This document shows positions 49,259 through 60,630 of a stretch of DNA of 64,000 bases, piece after piece (positions within the stretch are counted from its first letter, which is position 1; each line of letters starts with the position of its first letter). The notes under the pieces were generated by a model that was given only the letters and a program-made list of their open reading frames with translations, was not told where the DNA came from and did no database searches. A program made the position numbers and the translations under genes. The DNA comes from Limonium bicolor (Eukaryota > Streptophyta > Magnoliopsida > Caryophyllales > Plumbaginaceae), in NCBI GenBank assembly GCA_023374045.1, contig CM041778.1, positions 94,428,839-94,492,838 on the forward strand. The letters run 5' to 3'.

Positions 49259-50680
49259 GCGTTTGCTTGTCCTCAAGCAAATATAGAATATGACTACTCT
49301 TAAGGGCCGTAGTATTGAAACTCAGGATCAAACAACTGCTGATGGAAAACAAGCAAAATGACAATCAAAAGAATAGTTCTGCTTCTGTTGTAGGTTTTCG
49401 TAAACAGTGAAAAAGAGTAGAGTTAAAAGCATGGAGAAGTTAGATTATAGAAACTGAACATAGAATAGTTTGGGATCTTCCACCGTTTCTTTCTCTAACC
49501 TTTGGATGACAAGGGGTGTGAAGTAACGCCTTATTCCGCGATACCTTTCAACACCACGTACTCATGATCAGAATAAGTAAAATTGAATTACACTTTTAAC
49601 TTTTCAAAGTTCCTTTTCCTCAACATTTTATTTTGCTATTTGCATATTCAATTCATCCCCTCAGACTTTTCTCTTCACCCTTGTAGCGGATTTGGGCCTT
49701 CTATCCCAGATCAGATGACCTTAGGTAGATGGGTGATGAAGCACCCCAAGGACTTAATAACCGAATGAAGAGGCCTGTTTTGGTTCAGAAATTTTAATTC
49801 AGATCAGCGGAGTACCTTGCCTTATCCTTTTCACACCAAACTTTCTCATCATTCCCAAAATCCCAAACTAGACTAATTCAGTTTTTTATAATCAGCTAAT
49901 CCACCAAATTTCAGTGAAAACGGATTCAATTTGGATAAAACTATACATACAAACAGCCAAAAGCAGAAAGATTCTTGAGGTGGCCATCAGGCTTGTTTTC
50001 AAAAGCTCAACAAAAATTTTCACCTGAATATTCATTATTTATTGGCACTTAAAAGAAGCAATTCTTTCAAAATAAGAGGACAACCAAAAACAAATGTGGC
50101 ATTAAGTACAATTGTCAATATTTAGAAAGTACCTCTACTTCCTCACACTTAAGAGGAGCAATGTCCTCATTGTTCACAAATTCAAACCAAGAAGAAGACT
50201 TTCTAAATAGTGCAAATTCATCAAAAGTTAACTAAAGATCTCATGGACTTGATGCATTCAAAGCGTAAGCTTGACTTAAAATAAGAGTGAAAGGACACGA
50301 AAACTCCCCTAATATCTTCAGATTGAGGAAGGGCACCTTCCTCACACTTAGGTCCTTTACCGGTGTAGAAATCTTCCTCACACTTGCTGTGAAGCAAGTG
50401 TCCGGCCTATGGAGTGTCTATGATCACCACACCTGCAAGCAATCTCAGAAAAACAACAAGAATTGACGCTAAAAGCATCTCATTAAACGCATGGGCATTA
50501 GAACCTTGGAGTGAATAAACTGGATGAAACTAAAAAAAATGCTAGAAAATAAAGGAAAAAGAAAACATGGATTTACTAGAAAATAAATAACGCGAAAAAC
50601 AAAAATGAAACTAAAAATACCACTGGGTTGCCTCCCAGTCAGCCGCCCTTCTTTATTGTCTTTGGCTAGACAGAAAGTAA
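49259..50680 (-). other. Athila 3' non-coding region
   Basis: 1.4 kb between integrase and the 3' LTR. Athila elements often carry an env-like third gene here; none is readable in this copy. The polypurine core CTTCCTCACACTT (plus-strand reading) occurs again at 50,138, 50,337 and 50,373. Confidence 0.6.
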
Positions 50681-51919
50681 CTACGCTTTAACTGGGTCCT
50701 TAAGAGTGAGCTCAGATACATCCTCCCTGTCTAATGAAGTACCCAGAAACGGCTTAATACGAGAACCATTAACTTTGAATGAACCGCCTTTTCCATTATC
50801 TAATTCCACAGCTCCAAACGAAGAGACACTTATAATTCGAAAAGGTCCAGACCAAAAAGATTTCAACTTACCTGGAAAGAGCTTAAGTCTGGAATTGAAA
50901 AGAAGTACCTGATCTCCCGCCTTGAAGTCCCGCTTGGCAATCATCTTGTCATGCCAGCGCTTGGTCCTCTCCTTGTATATGACAGCATTCTCATATGATT
51001 CATCTCTAAGCTCCTCTAACTCTGTCAGCTGGAACTTACGCTTCTCACCGGCTTTCTGCAAATCAAAGTTCAACGCCTTCAATGCCCAATACGATTTGTA
51101 CTCTAACTCCACGGGCAAGTGGCATGCCTTTCCAAAAATCAGCTTGTACGGGGACATGCCAATGGGTGTCTTGAAGGCGGTACGATAAGCCCAGAGCGCA
51201 TCATCCAACTTGAGTGACCAATCCTTTCTAGAAGAATTCACTGTCTTCTGTAAAATCCATTTGAGCTCTCGGTTCGTCACCTCAGCCTGTCCATTTGTCT
51301 GAGGGTGGTAAGGTAAAGCCACCTTGTGACGAACTCCATATTTCTTTAACAATGCATCAAACTGGCGGTTGCAGAAGTGGGAACCACCATCACTGATAAT
51401 AGCTCGAGGGACACCGAATCTAGTGAAGATATTCTTCTTAAGGAACTTCACAACAACTTTAGCATCGTTAGTAGAGCAGGCAAGGGCCTCCGCCCATTTA
51501 GAAACATAATCAACAGCTACTAAGATGTATAAATTTCCAAAAGAATTCGGGAAAGGAGCCATAAAATCAATACCCCAAACGTCGAATAACTCAACTTCTA
51601 ACATGTTAGTCAAAGGAAATTCATTTCGACGAGATAAGTTACCTTGCCTTTGACACCGATCACAGTAGAGAAACAAACGCATGACAATCTTTATGAAGGG
51701 TGTTCCAGTAGAAACCTGATTCGAGTACCTTTGCAGCTGTACGAGTTGCACCATGATGTCCACCGGCTTCTCTGGAATGGCAATGAAGGAGAATGTCTCT
51801 ACTTCCGCCTGTGGGATGCACCTACGAATGATTCCATCTGCACAAATTTTGAAAAGATAAGGATCATCCCAAAAGTAATGCTTAACTACAGAAAAGAAAC
51901 TTCCTCTGTGATAAGTCAT
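50681..51919 (-). CDS. Athila integrase
   Basis: 412-codon open frame. Integrase inserts the cDNA copy into nuclear DNA. The catalytic triad is complete: D118 (VWGIDFM), D177 (IISDGG), E213 (GQAEVTNRE), giving the D-x35-E spacing. The second Cys pair of the HHCC zinc finger is present (CDRCQ, residues 86-89), but the His pair reads correctly only in the neighbouring frame between about 51,660 and 51,810, so two compensating one-base shifts bracket it. The C-terminal part has the [17 protein letters not shown] and WSGPFRI blocks typical of the clade. No chromodomain. The ATG that opens the frame is internal to the polyprotein and not a real start. Confidence 0.92.
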   Translation of the reverse strand: MTYHRGSFFSVVKHYFWDDPYLFKICADGIIRRCIPQAEVETFSFIAIPEKPVDIMVQLVQLQRYSNQVSTGTPFIKIVMRLFLYCDRCQRQGNLSRRNEFPLTNMLEVELFDVWGIDFMAPFPNSFGNLYILVAVDYVSKWAEALACSTNDAKVVVKFLKKNIFTRFGVPRAIISDGGSHFCNRQFDALLKKYGVRHKVALPYHPQTNGQAEVTNRELKWILQKTVNSSRKDWSLKLDDALWAYRTAFKTPIGMSPYKLIFGKACHLPVELEYKSYWALKALNFDLQKAGEKRKFQLTELEELRDESYENAVIYKERTKRWHDKMIAKRDFKAGDQVLLFNSRLKLFPGKLKSFWSGPFRIISVSSFGAVELDNGKGGSFKVNGSRIKPFLGTSLDREDVSELTLKDPVKA

Positions 51920-51959
51920 ATCAGCGGGGATGATCTTCCTTGCTAAATAATTAGCAATG

Positions 51960-52469
51960 TCAGCGAACCAAGGACCCCCACTGTCTCAACCGCGTATATG
52001 GCCTCATCAGGGAAAGACTCATTGATGATATCCCCATCATCAGGCACCTCCATTCTGGACAAATGATCTGCCACCCCGTTTTGTGTCCCTTTCTTATCTC
52101 TGATTTCAACATCGAATTCTTGAAGAAGAAGGATCCACTGATTAACCTAGGCTTTGCATCTGCCTTAGCAAACAAGTACTTAAGAGCAGAATGATCAGTA
52201 TGCACAATAACTTTGCTACCTAACAAGTACTGACGAAATTTATCTAAAGCAAAGACAACTGCAAGCAATTCTTTTTCTGTGGTAGCATAATTTTTCTGAG
52301 CATCATTTAATGTACGACTAGCATAATAAATCACTCTCAGAATCTTATCAAATTTCTGGCATAAAGCAGCCCCCACAGCATAATCACTTGCATCACACAT
52401 AATTTCAAATGGCAAAGTCCAATCAGGTGACACAACAACTGGTGCAGAAATAAGCTTCTCCTTTAACAA
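51960..52469 (-). CDS. Athila RNase H domain
   Basis: Part of the pol polyprotein. Shows the ribonuclease H signature: [33 protein letters not shown], and [11 protein letters not shown] with the catalytic acidic residues. The reading is correct to about residue 113 (52,130). After that the frame slips by one base and the true continuation towards integrase lies in another frame. A further shift lies near 51,965, just before integrase. Confidence 0.88.
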   Translation of the reverse strand: MLKEKLISAPVVVSPDWTLPFEIMCDASDYAVGAALCQKFDKILRVIYYASRTLNDAQKNYATTEKELLAVVFALDKFRQYLLGSKVIVHTDHSALKYLFAKADAKPRLISGSFFFKNSMLKSEIRKGHKTGWQIICPEWRCLMMGISSMSLSLMRPYTRLRQWGSLVR

Positions 52470-52480
52470 ATTAAAAGCTG

Positions 52481-53573
52481 CTAAACATTCTTCAGAAAAA
52501 TGAAATTTAACATCCTTAGCAAGTAGTACAAGAGAGGCTTAGTAATCTTGGAAAAATCCTTAATGAATCTCCTATAAAAACCTGCATGTCCAAGAAAACT
52601 ACGAACGTCCTTGACAGAAGAAGGAGGTGGAAGTTTCTCGATTACCTCAATTTTAGCACGATCCACCTCAATACCTTTAGATGAAACTTTATGTCCTAAC
52701 ACGATTCCTTCTCGGACCATAAAGTGGCACTTCTCCCAGTTCAGTACCAAATTTGCTTCCTCGCACTGGCTAGAATACAATCAAGGTTCTCCAAACATGA
52801 TTCAAAGGTTAGTCCAATAACAGAGAAATCATCCATGAAAACCTCAATGCACTTTTCAATATAATCAGAAAATATCGCCATCATGCATCTTTGAAAAGTA
52901 GCAGGAGCATTACATAAACCAAACGGCATTCTCCTATAAGCAAAAGTACCATATGGACAAGTAAAAGTAGTCTTTCCTGATCCTCAGGAGCAATTGGAAT
53001 TTGAAAATAACCTGAATAACCGTCTAGAAAACAATAATAATCCTGTCCTGCTAATCTTTCAAGCATCTGATCAATAAAAGGAAGGGGAAAATGATCCTTA
53101 CGGGTGGCATTATTTAACTTACGATAATCAATGCAAACTCTCCACCCTGTAGTGGTGCGCTGTGGGATCAGCTCACCTTTGTCATTTGGTACCACGGTAA
53201 TTCCCCCCTTCTTTGGTACTACCTGAACTGGACTCACCCACTGACTGTCTGAAATAGGATAGATAATTCCAGCGTCTAACAATTTAATTACCTCTTTCTT
53301 TACTACCTCTTTCAGAACAGGGTTGAGACGTCTCTGAGGCTGCGCCAATGGTCTGTAGTCATCCTCCATGTAAATTCGATGAGAACACAACTGAGGGCTG
53401 ATTCCACGAATGTCTGCTATTGACCAACCAATAGCTGCTGTATGCTTGCGCAGCACCTCCAGAAGTTGCTTCTCTTGAGCACCTGTTAATTCAGAAGACA
53501 CAATCACAGGTAAGTCAGAAGGTTCCTTAAGAAAAACATATTTAAGATGAGGGGGTAGAGGCTTCATCTCCAC
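52481..53573 (-). CDS. Athila reverse transcriptase (frame-shifted)
   Basis: RT domain of the pol polyprotein. From 53,573 inward: WSIADIRGISPQLCSHRI, QRRLNPVLKEVVKKEVIKLL, VSPVQVVPKKGG, WRVCIDYRKLN, FLDGYSGYFQI (first catalytic Asp), then after a one-base shift near 52,970 MPFGLCNAPATFQRCM and VFMDDFSV (the catalytic DD box, here FMDD), then after another shift near 52,760 the thumb/connection part HFMVREGIVLGHKVSSKGIEVD and RSFLGHAGFYRRFIK. All landmark blocks of a Ty3/gypsy RT are present, so only the frame is broken. Confidence 0.9.
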
Positions 53574-53620
53574 TGCAGGAGGTTTTTCAATTGAAGGTCG
53601 TGGCCTATCAACACTTCTTT

Positions 53621-54652
53621 CTACTCTTTCAAATTTCTCCTTGTAAGCAGGAAGTGTGGCCGTCTTTTGTTTAGCTCTTCTGCCATAAGAGCGATATCTG
53701 GATCCTCATCATCATCCTCACAAGATGCCATTAAACATCTCTCCAGAATCTCCTCTTCTTCTCTGCTAAGAGTTGTTTCCTGCACTAGAGAGTCAATAAC
53801 ATCTACAGAAAAACAAGACTGAGCACCTGCAGGACGTTTCATATTCCTAGTCATATCAAAAACAACCTGCTCATCATGAAAACGTAAGATAATTTTACCC
53901 CCCTCTACATCAATCAAAGTACGAGCTGTGCGCATGAACGGTCTCCCTAGAATCAATGGAACATCCTTATCCTCTTCCATGTCAATTACAATAAAGTCAG
54001 CAGGGAAAATAAATTTACCAACATTTACCACTAAATCCTCTATCTTCCCTGTTGGATGAATTATAGATCGATCAGCTAACTGTAATTGCACAGAAGTAGG
54101 AGAACACTGACCAAGACCCAATTTCTTAAAAATAGATAATGGCATTAAGTTCACACTAGCTCCTAAATCACACAAACCATTACCACAATCTACCTCTTCG
54201 ATGGAACAAGGAATGATCGGAAGTCCAGGATCTCCTAGCTTCGGGGGTAGCTTCTTCAACAACACAGCAGAAACCTTCTCTGTAAGCCTCACCGTATCAG
54301 TTTCCTGCAAAGATCGCCTATTAGATAAAATATCTTTCATAAATTTAGCATAAATAGGCATCTGAGTAAGAGCATCAGAAAAAGGAATGTTGATTGTTAA
54401 TTTCTTAAAAATATTAAGAAACTTGCCAAATTGTTCATCTAAATTCTTTTTCTTAAGTCTATCAGGATATGGAATAGGAGGAACATAAGAGAGCTGAGAA
54501 GGTCTAACAACAAGAGATTCAGGAGACTCCTTCTCCTTGGGAGCTACCACTTCCTCAACTTCAGGTGGAGATTCTTCTACTTTGTCAGACTCTTCCTCTG
54601 CAGGAACATCAGAAACCAACTCCTTACCACTCCTTAATGTTACTGCTTTCAT
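53621..54652 (-). CDS. Athila gag C-terminus and aspartic protease
   Basis: 343-codon open frame. Begins with AVTLRSGKEL, the conserved gag/protease joint of Athila, continues with an acidic spacer and PYPDRLKKKNLDEQFGKFL, and contains the protease: active-site CDLGASVNLMPLSIFKKLG (Asp162) and ILGRPFMRTARTLIDV. The clade normally has DLGAS in place of DTG/DSG. Joins gag by a one-base shift near 54,690 and RT by one near 53,660. Confidence 0.9.
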   Translation of the reverse strand: MKAVTLRSGKELVSDVPAEEESDKVEESPPEVEEVVAPKEKESPESLVVRPSQLSYVPPIPYPDRLKKKNLDEQFGKFLNIFKKLTINIPFSDALTQMPIYAKFMKDILSNRRSLQETDTVRLTEKVSAVLLKKLPPKLGDPGLPIIPCSIEEVDCGNGLCDLGASVNLMPLSIFKKLGLGQCSPTSVQLQLADRSIIHPTGKIEDLVVNVGKFIFPADFIVIDMEEDKDVPLILGRPFMRTARTLIDVEGGKIILRFHDEQVVFDMTRNMKRPAGAQSCFSVDVIDSLVQETTLSREEEEILERCLMASCEDDDEDPDIALMAEELNKRRPHFLLTRRNLKE

Positions 54653-56039
54653 CTGCTCTCTTGGGTTAGGATCGGTCTGACCAGGTAGTGTCCCTAGGTC
54701 TCTGTGCTAGCTGCTGTGAGAGTTGACTCAGCTGCCTCTCCACATTCTGATTTATGGTTGCTTGATCAGCAAATTTGGCCTCTAAGTCTGCAATTCTAGA
54801 ATTAGTAGCTTGGCCCTGTTTCAGCAACTCTGCAAACATGCTCTCGATCTTGCTGTTATTTCCTGTGAATTTTGAGCTTGATCCTGCTGTCTATTAAAAT
54901 GAGATTGTCTATTATTTGATTATAAGAATTATTGCCCATAAACTGATCATTACCTCGCCACTGAGACTGCTGATTATTTCTCCAACTATTTTGACCATAA
55001 GAATTAGGAAAAGAGTTACCTGGTCGGTTGTTTATAGAATTTACCTCTTCTGGATTACCGACGTACCCAGGTCCCTCACAGTTGTAAGTCTCGTGGGCTC
55101 CTCCACAAATATCACAGCAAGGTGTCAGGTATTGGGAAGAAGTAGCTGCTGCCTTCACCGGTTGTTGCGTCTGACCAAGAGTAAGCTTCTCCACTGCTTT
55201 TGCTATGGCAGTCAACTGAGCAGATAGATGATCCTGCGGGGGCAAATGATATAGTCCGGCCTCTTTCTTGGACTCTCTCTCCCCTTATTCTTACACCACT
55301 GTCTGGTGCTTGCGGTCATCGAATCCAGAAGCTCAATTGCTGCTGCACCTGTCTTATTCATGAAATTTCCTCCAGAAGCAGAATTCAGTAAAAGCTTGTT
55401 TGAATCATTTAAACCACCAAAGAATGCTAACACTAAATCTCTATCACTCATACCATGGTGCGGGCATAAAATCTGAAGCTCTCTAAATCTATCCCATGAA
55501 TCATATAGAGACTCACCTGGTTCCTGACAAAAACTATTAATCTCACCTATCTTTTCTCTGGTCTTGGATGGTGGGTAGTATTTGTTCAGAAACTTACGTG
55601 CTAGCTCCGCCCAGGTAGTGATACTCTGTGGTTGCAAACTCCTCAGCCATCTGGAAGCTCCATCCTTCAAGGAGTAGGGAAACAGCTGCAGTCGAATCCT
55701 CTGGTTCAGGTTCCCGGTCTTGTTGAAAGCATTGCAAAAATCTAGGAACCTTGAGATGTGATGTGGTGCGTCGTCAGAATCGACCCCACTAAACTGGCCT
55801 TGATGAAACAGCGTGGTAATGTAACTAGTCTTGAACTGCCAGGCCTCCATCTCTGCTGGTGTAATCTCGGGGAGAACAATAGCAGAAGGTCTCCCCTCGA
55901 CCGACGGTTGTTGATGCTCATTCAATGTGCAGTCAGCCATGTTGAATTGCAACTGTCGTCTGCTGTGGAAATATCTCTCGATCTCTGGTTCAAAATCAGC
56001 TAATGGACCACCTGTAGATCGAGTTCGACGTATGGACAT
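54653..56039 (-). CDS. Athila gag
   Basis: Nucleocapsid-forming polyprotein. Starts at ATG 56,037-56,039, 0.6 kb after the primer site. The capsid-like region is at residues 70-230: DDAPHHISRFLDFCNAF, LRLFPYSL-type block (QLFPYSLKDGASRWL), AELARKFLNKYYPPSKT, GESLYDSWDRFRELQ, CPHHGM. A one-base shift near 55,270 leads to the frame with the zinc knuckle CDICGGAHETYNC (C-x2-C-x3-H-x4-C, near 55,100), followed by an Asn/Gln-rich tail. A further shift near 54,880 leads to the C-terminal coiled coil (ELLKQGQATNSRIADLEAKF). Confidence 0.88.
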
Positions 56040-56664
56040 AAATTAGCACTAAGAAGAGAAAAAAACAAGTAAACAAAACACAAAAATTGAAAACTCAAAA
56101 TAAACTAATAAACTACTAAAGAAAAAGAATACTAATTAACCAAATTATAATCTAGAAATTAAACAAAAGTCTTCGAACTAACTGCAAATTAAATAAGAAT
56201 CACAATCATAACAGTAGACAAATAAAATGGAAGAGAGATACACTAAATTATTGAATCCAACAATCGAAAATAACAGCAAGTGGAATCTAGAAACGTGTAT
56301 TCAAATGTTATCGCAGTAACTAACTAGATTGATATCGGAATTGAATTCATACGGAAATCAAAAACCAATTTCAAAAAGAAAATCAATTCTATTAAAGAAA
56401 GCAAACACGTAATAGAAATTTAAGCAACCTAATCCTATACTAACTCACGTAAGGACAAAATAAACAAAACAGAAAGTAAAATAAATAAATTAAAAAAATA
56501 ATAATAAGCAAAAAAAGGTAGGTGAAAAGAAATATGAATCAAACGTACAGAACTAGAAGAAGTAGAAATTAACGTGATGCAAGAAAATAATACGAAAGCA
56601 AAAGAAGAAAAACAACTAAATAAAATCTCAATCAAATAAAAATGTCAATTAACCGTGCCAGAGG
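56040..56664 (-). other. Athila 5' leader
   Basis: Between the primer site and gag. Very A-rich on the plus strand, with no open frame of note. Would contain packaging signals, but none can be defined by eye. Confidence 0.6.
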
Positions 56665-56682
56665 TCCCCGGTAACGGCGCCA
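56665..56682 (-). other. Athila primer binding site, tRNA-Asp type
   Basis: On the minus strand TGGCGCCGTTACCGGGGA, which differs at one base from the usual TGGCGCCGTTGCCGGGGA complementary to the tRNA-Asp 3' end. Six bases separate it from the 5' LTR. Confidence 0.92.
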
Positions 56683-56688
56683 AAAACT

Positions 56689-58381
56689 TGTTGAGCAGAA
56701 ATATGTTACTATCTCTACCTAGGCAGTGTACCTATCGTTTTGCGGGTATGGTGATTAAGTGGGTTGTCGAACTCAGGGACCTCGTTCAATTAACTGACAA
56801 ATTATTAATCTAACTGAGAAACTAAATTAAAAAAAAAGGAAATTGTCACTTTTTCAGGTTTTCAATTAATTCAAAAAATAACGAACACAAAATAATAAAA
56901 TAACAAAATATAAAAATAACAAAGCAAATGTCGGTTTAAAAATCTAATGAATTAAAAATGCTCCCCGGGTTATTCCACTCGTCTATTTCGTCGAATTCAA
57001 TTAATAACAATTTTCACTATTTTATGCAATAAACTCAGGAATTATAAATAGTTCGTTGACCGGTCCTTGTACAACAAACCCTAACTAACTGAAATAACAA
57101 GCCGCAAACCATGCCCAAGTTAAATTCAAGTTAATTGCAATAAACACAATTCCTATTAGAGACAATTAACCTATAGGCAAACCATGCTTCTAGTCGTTAA
57201 TCCGGTTTGATTTCCTATGTCTAGAACTCAATCTCAGCACCGCATTTTGATATAAGTTCTACAAAAATCACTTAGATAATTGGCCAGAAAATCCAAGCGC
57301 ATTAATAACAAGAATCAAACTATTGCAAAATTATAACTATAGTGACAAATTTATATAACAAGAATTCTATGAAAAAGACTCATTTCCCTAACCCGGGAAA
57401 CTAAATAAAACTACTCGTTCATGATTTTAGAAACAAAAACAAACATTGTCACAAACATAAAATAACACGTAACGAATAAAAATGTAACACGCAATAAAAT
57501 AAAGAGATAAACTCAATTTACTAATGCCCTTCGGTGTGACTGGGTTTCTTGTTCTTGATTTTCTCCGAACAGCTACTATTCTCCACGCCGTGAGATTGCT
57601 GTTCCTTGAATGATAAAGAAAGATGGCTAGGTGGTGGTGAGTTTGATTGTTAACTAGGTCTCGGGTGTACGTAGGTGTGGTGGAGTACGGATGGAGGAGA
57701 TGGGATGGATGTATGGGGTGAATGGTGGTGATGATGTGGTGAGGGGCGTCGGGTGGTATAGGTGGTCGAACGAATGGTTGGATGGTGAAGGTGTGGGGCG
57801 AGAGATGGAGTATGGAATAATATGGCTTCCGGAGAATGTAAGCGTGTGAAATCTGCGGCTCCCTTGAATTGTTGAATTGTTCGATGATCTCGGTTGTATG
57901 TATGCATGGGTATATATAGATCTTCTTGTTTATCTTTACCCGTAAAGATAAATAAAAGTTTTATTTATCTTTTTCCTGCAGATCTCATGCCACCAAATAG
58001 CAGCCCGCTCTCCTTTATTTTATCCACGTCGATCGAGGCCCACTAAAAACAAATCCTGCGAATTTCCAACCGTCTTGCGTGAGTCCACCCATAAAATAAG
58101 AATATCAATCTCCTTGTATTTGTTGTGGGCCGTGAATTTGATGAGTTGACCGTGAGTGATGAACAATGCATGGCCATGTGAATCATGTACGTGAGTGGTT
58201 TCTCCTTCCGTTTACTATATATATATGCCATCATTTTCTGCAATTGACACATAAAATGTATCAGTTCACATCAAAACATAAAATTAAGGAAAAACATATG
58301 ATAAGTGAGAAATATGACATGAATTGTTGTGAAAATAGGAAGAATTATAGCCCTAATAGTAGATATATTTCACACTTATCA
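56689..58381 (-). repeat. Athila 5' LTR, intact (1,693 bp)
   Basis: Plus-strand reading begins TGTTGAGCAGAAATATG and ends CACACTTATCA. Followed by GGAGT, the target duplication. Includes an antisense proline/histidine-rich frame with no family. Confidence 0.95.
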
Positions 58382-58386
58382 GGAGT

Positions 58387-60630
58387 TTGGCAACTCCATT
58401 CCCCACAAAATCAATTTGGACAAGAAGGAGAGGAAGATGAGAAATGGAAAAGAAAAGAAGGAAGTATAAGCTCAAGGTAAGAGCTCCTTCCTAATGTAAA
58501 TTCTATTGCATTAGAGTAATGGAATGGGTAAAATATTTAAAGAACCCAAACCTTGTACTAGTATTGAGAATTGTGAAGTTTGAGTATTTAAGAGCAAGTA
58601 GTGGATTGTAGGCCTTAGAGCCAAATAACTGTATAGGAGTATTTGTATTGTGGATTGAGGAAATATTGGTGTATTGGGATTTTGTATGTGTGGTAGAACC
58701 CTTGTGGTTTGGCTAGAATAGGGATGAATCTGATGAGAAAGGATGTGTGTGAATAAGTAAGGAAAGTGATGAACTATGGCAAATTTTAGTAGGAATTATG
58801 TATTTAAGGATGACTTGGTGAGTGGGAGAACCAAGGTGTGTATTGGGACTAGTAGAGAGGTTTAGTAGCTATGGAATGGTAATTGTAGTATGAGAAATAA
58901 GAAGTGTAAAATCTGTAGCAAAGTGTATAAGAATACATTAGAGAAGTTAGGAGAATTTAATGTGCAAAATTTTGTAAAAGGAGTGTTGGAACTTGGGTAT
59001 AGGTAGTGCGATGGCTTAGAAATGAATTGGTATGGTAAGGAGCGGTATTTAGAATGCTAGGAGTAGCATTGGTTGAGGAAGTATTGAAGGGGAGAATTGA
59101 ATTGTAAAATCTTAGCATGAGTGTAACAAAAACTGTTTCATGTGTTTAGAGAAGATAAAAATTGTGTAAGTTGTTTGATGGATTTAGTAATGGGATTGGT
59201 GGATGGATTGAGGTATATTAGGAAGCCTAAATGGCACCAAAATGTGGGATTACATGTAGGAAGGTTGAGGAAGTAATGGGTAAAAGAGGACTGAAAACAG
59301 ATTTTAAAACTGAAGTACTGGGCCGGACCGGACTTGCGATCGGACTTGTAAGTTCGGTCGAGCCCAGAATTACAAAGACGGGAAACCTTCTGGAATAGAC
59401 CGGACTTGCGACCGGACATGCAAGTTCGGTCGGACCAGAAATTCTCCCGTCTGAAACCTTCTAGAATAGACCGAACTTGCGACCGGACTTGCAAGTTCGG
59501 TCGAGCCAGAAAATTCCCGTAATGCAAGCTACTGGAATGGACCGACCTTGCGACCGGACTTGCAAGGTCGGTCGGGCTAAAATTTTCAAAGACAAAACTT
59601 ACTGGAATGGACCGACCTTGGGACCGGACTTGCAAGGTCGGTCGGCCCTAGAATTTTCACACGATGTAGCCTACTGGAATGGACCGAACTTGCAAGGTCG
59701 GTCGCAAGTCCGGTCGAGTAAAAAAAAAGTTTTAATATATGATTATAGTAATCATATATACATGTATATATGCCTATATACACATATGCATATATATGTA
59801 GTAATACACCATTAATGAAGTAGTAATGGTAAAAAAGTAAGTAAATGAGTAAGGAAGCAAGCTTAAGGAGTAATAAGGAAAAGAATGGTTTTATAACCAA
59901 GTATGAATGTAAAGGGAGTAGTAAGTAAACATTGAGAATATCAATGAAGGAGTAAGTTAGATCAATAATAGACCATTGATCATACTACTTCATGTATGTA
60001 TAGGAATCCAATAGTTGATCCTCGAAGGAGCCGGTAGTGCGGATACAACGGTGAACGGTATGATTTCTTCATGCCCTGTATCCTAACTTGGTTACCCCGA
60101 TTTGTGTGCTTATGTGATCACCAATAAGATAAATGCATGAATCGGATTTATATTGCACTTAACTGTGTTTGAACTATTTGTTCTTGTTGTATCTTCTTGA
60201 ATAATTAGTTTGTATAATTCATGAAATGAATGAATGGAAATGAGAAGTATGTGTAAGTATTGTGTACTTGTGTATTGTATGTATGTATGGAAAGTAAGTA
60301 TGGACTTCTACTAATTCCTAACAATCTAACTCCTGACATGAGTAATGAGTAAAGTGGAATGAGTAGAAGCCCGATATAGTTTCGGCCACGCGTGAGGATA
60401 AGGAAACACAAGAGGTTAGATCCGAATCCTGGCTGTAATCTTTTCCATGGACCAATTCCCTTGAATGGGTAGCATCCTGGATTAGTGGGCCACCCTAAAG
60501 CCCGGTGGTGGGATGTAGTAATCCCTGCCCGGAGGTAATACCGAATTAACTGGAAGTAAAGTATGTAAGAAGTAAGTATTGCATGTGTATTGGTCTTGAC
60601 TATAGTGTGGAGGGTGATTTTTCAGTATGA
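58387..60630 (+). mobile_element. LTR B, right part
   Basis: Resumes LTR B after the Athila element. Landmarks match the LARD LTR in order and approximate distance: hairpin cluster at 59,321, the block GGATACAACGGTGAACGG (LARD: GTGGACTCCGGTGACAGG), TTTCGGCCACGCGTGAGG near 60,383 (LARD: GTTCCGGCCACGCGTGTG), GGGCCACCCTAAAGCC, and AATTAACTGGAAG. No LTR 3' end (GTGTTACA) was found, so LTR B appears truncated near 60,630, where unrelated repeat begins. The exact boundary is uncertain. Confidence 0.55.
59321..59718 (+). repeat. Six-unit tandem hairpin repeat, period about 71 bp
   Basis: Units start near 59,327, 59,398, 59,469, 59,540, 59,610 and 59,682. The core is GACCGACCTTGC ... GCAAGGTCGGTC or GACCGAACTTGC ... 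GCAAGTTCGGTC with a GACCGGACTT centre, giving 12-bp arms. Between cores lies a variable spacer ending CTACTGGAATG. Arms change together (AAC/GTT or ACC/GGT), so pairing is retained. Confidence 0.9.

Larger units (their letters stand above)
24322..58381 (-). mobile_element. Athila-clade Ty3/gypsy retrotransposon, split by the nested LARD array
   Basis: Complete element flanked by GGAGT duplications (24,317-24,321 and 58,382-58,386). Its genes lie on the minus strand, so the right-hand LTR is the 5' LTR. Order from right to left: 5' LTR, tRNA-Asp-type primer site, gag with zinc knuckle, protease, reverse transcriptase, RNase H, integrase, non-coding 3' region, polypurine tract, 3' LTR. Gag (PHHISRFLDFCNAF..., LFPYSLKD), the DLGAS protease site and the integrase with FDVWGIDFM place it in Athila. 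Removing the 23.2-kb insertion in the 3' LTR leaves an element of about 10.8 kb. The polyprotein has about ten frame changes, so it is not autonomous as read. Confidence 0.95.

Noticed and set aside
59321..59718. Regularly spaced repeats as a CRISPR array
   Set aside because: Eukaryotic LTR context, imperfect repeats, no cas genes. The units are tandem hairpins.
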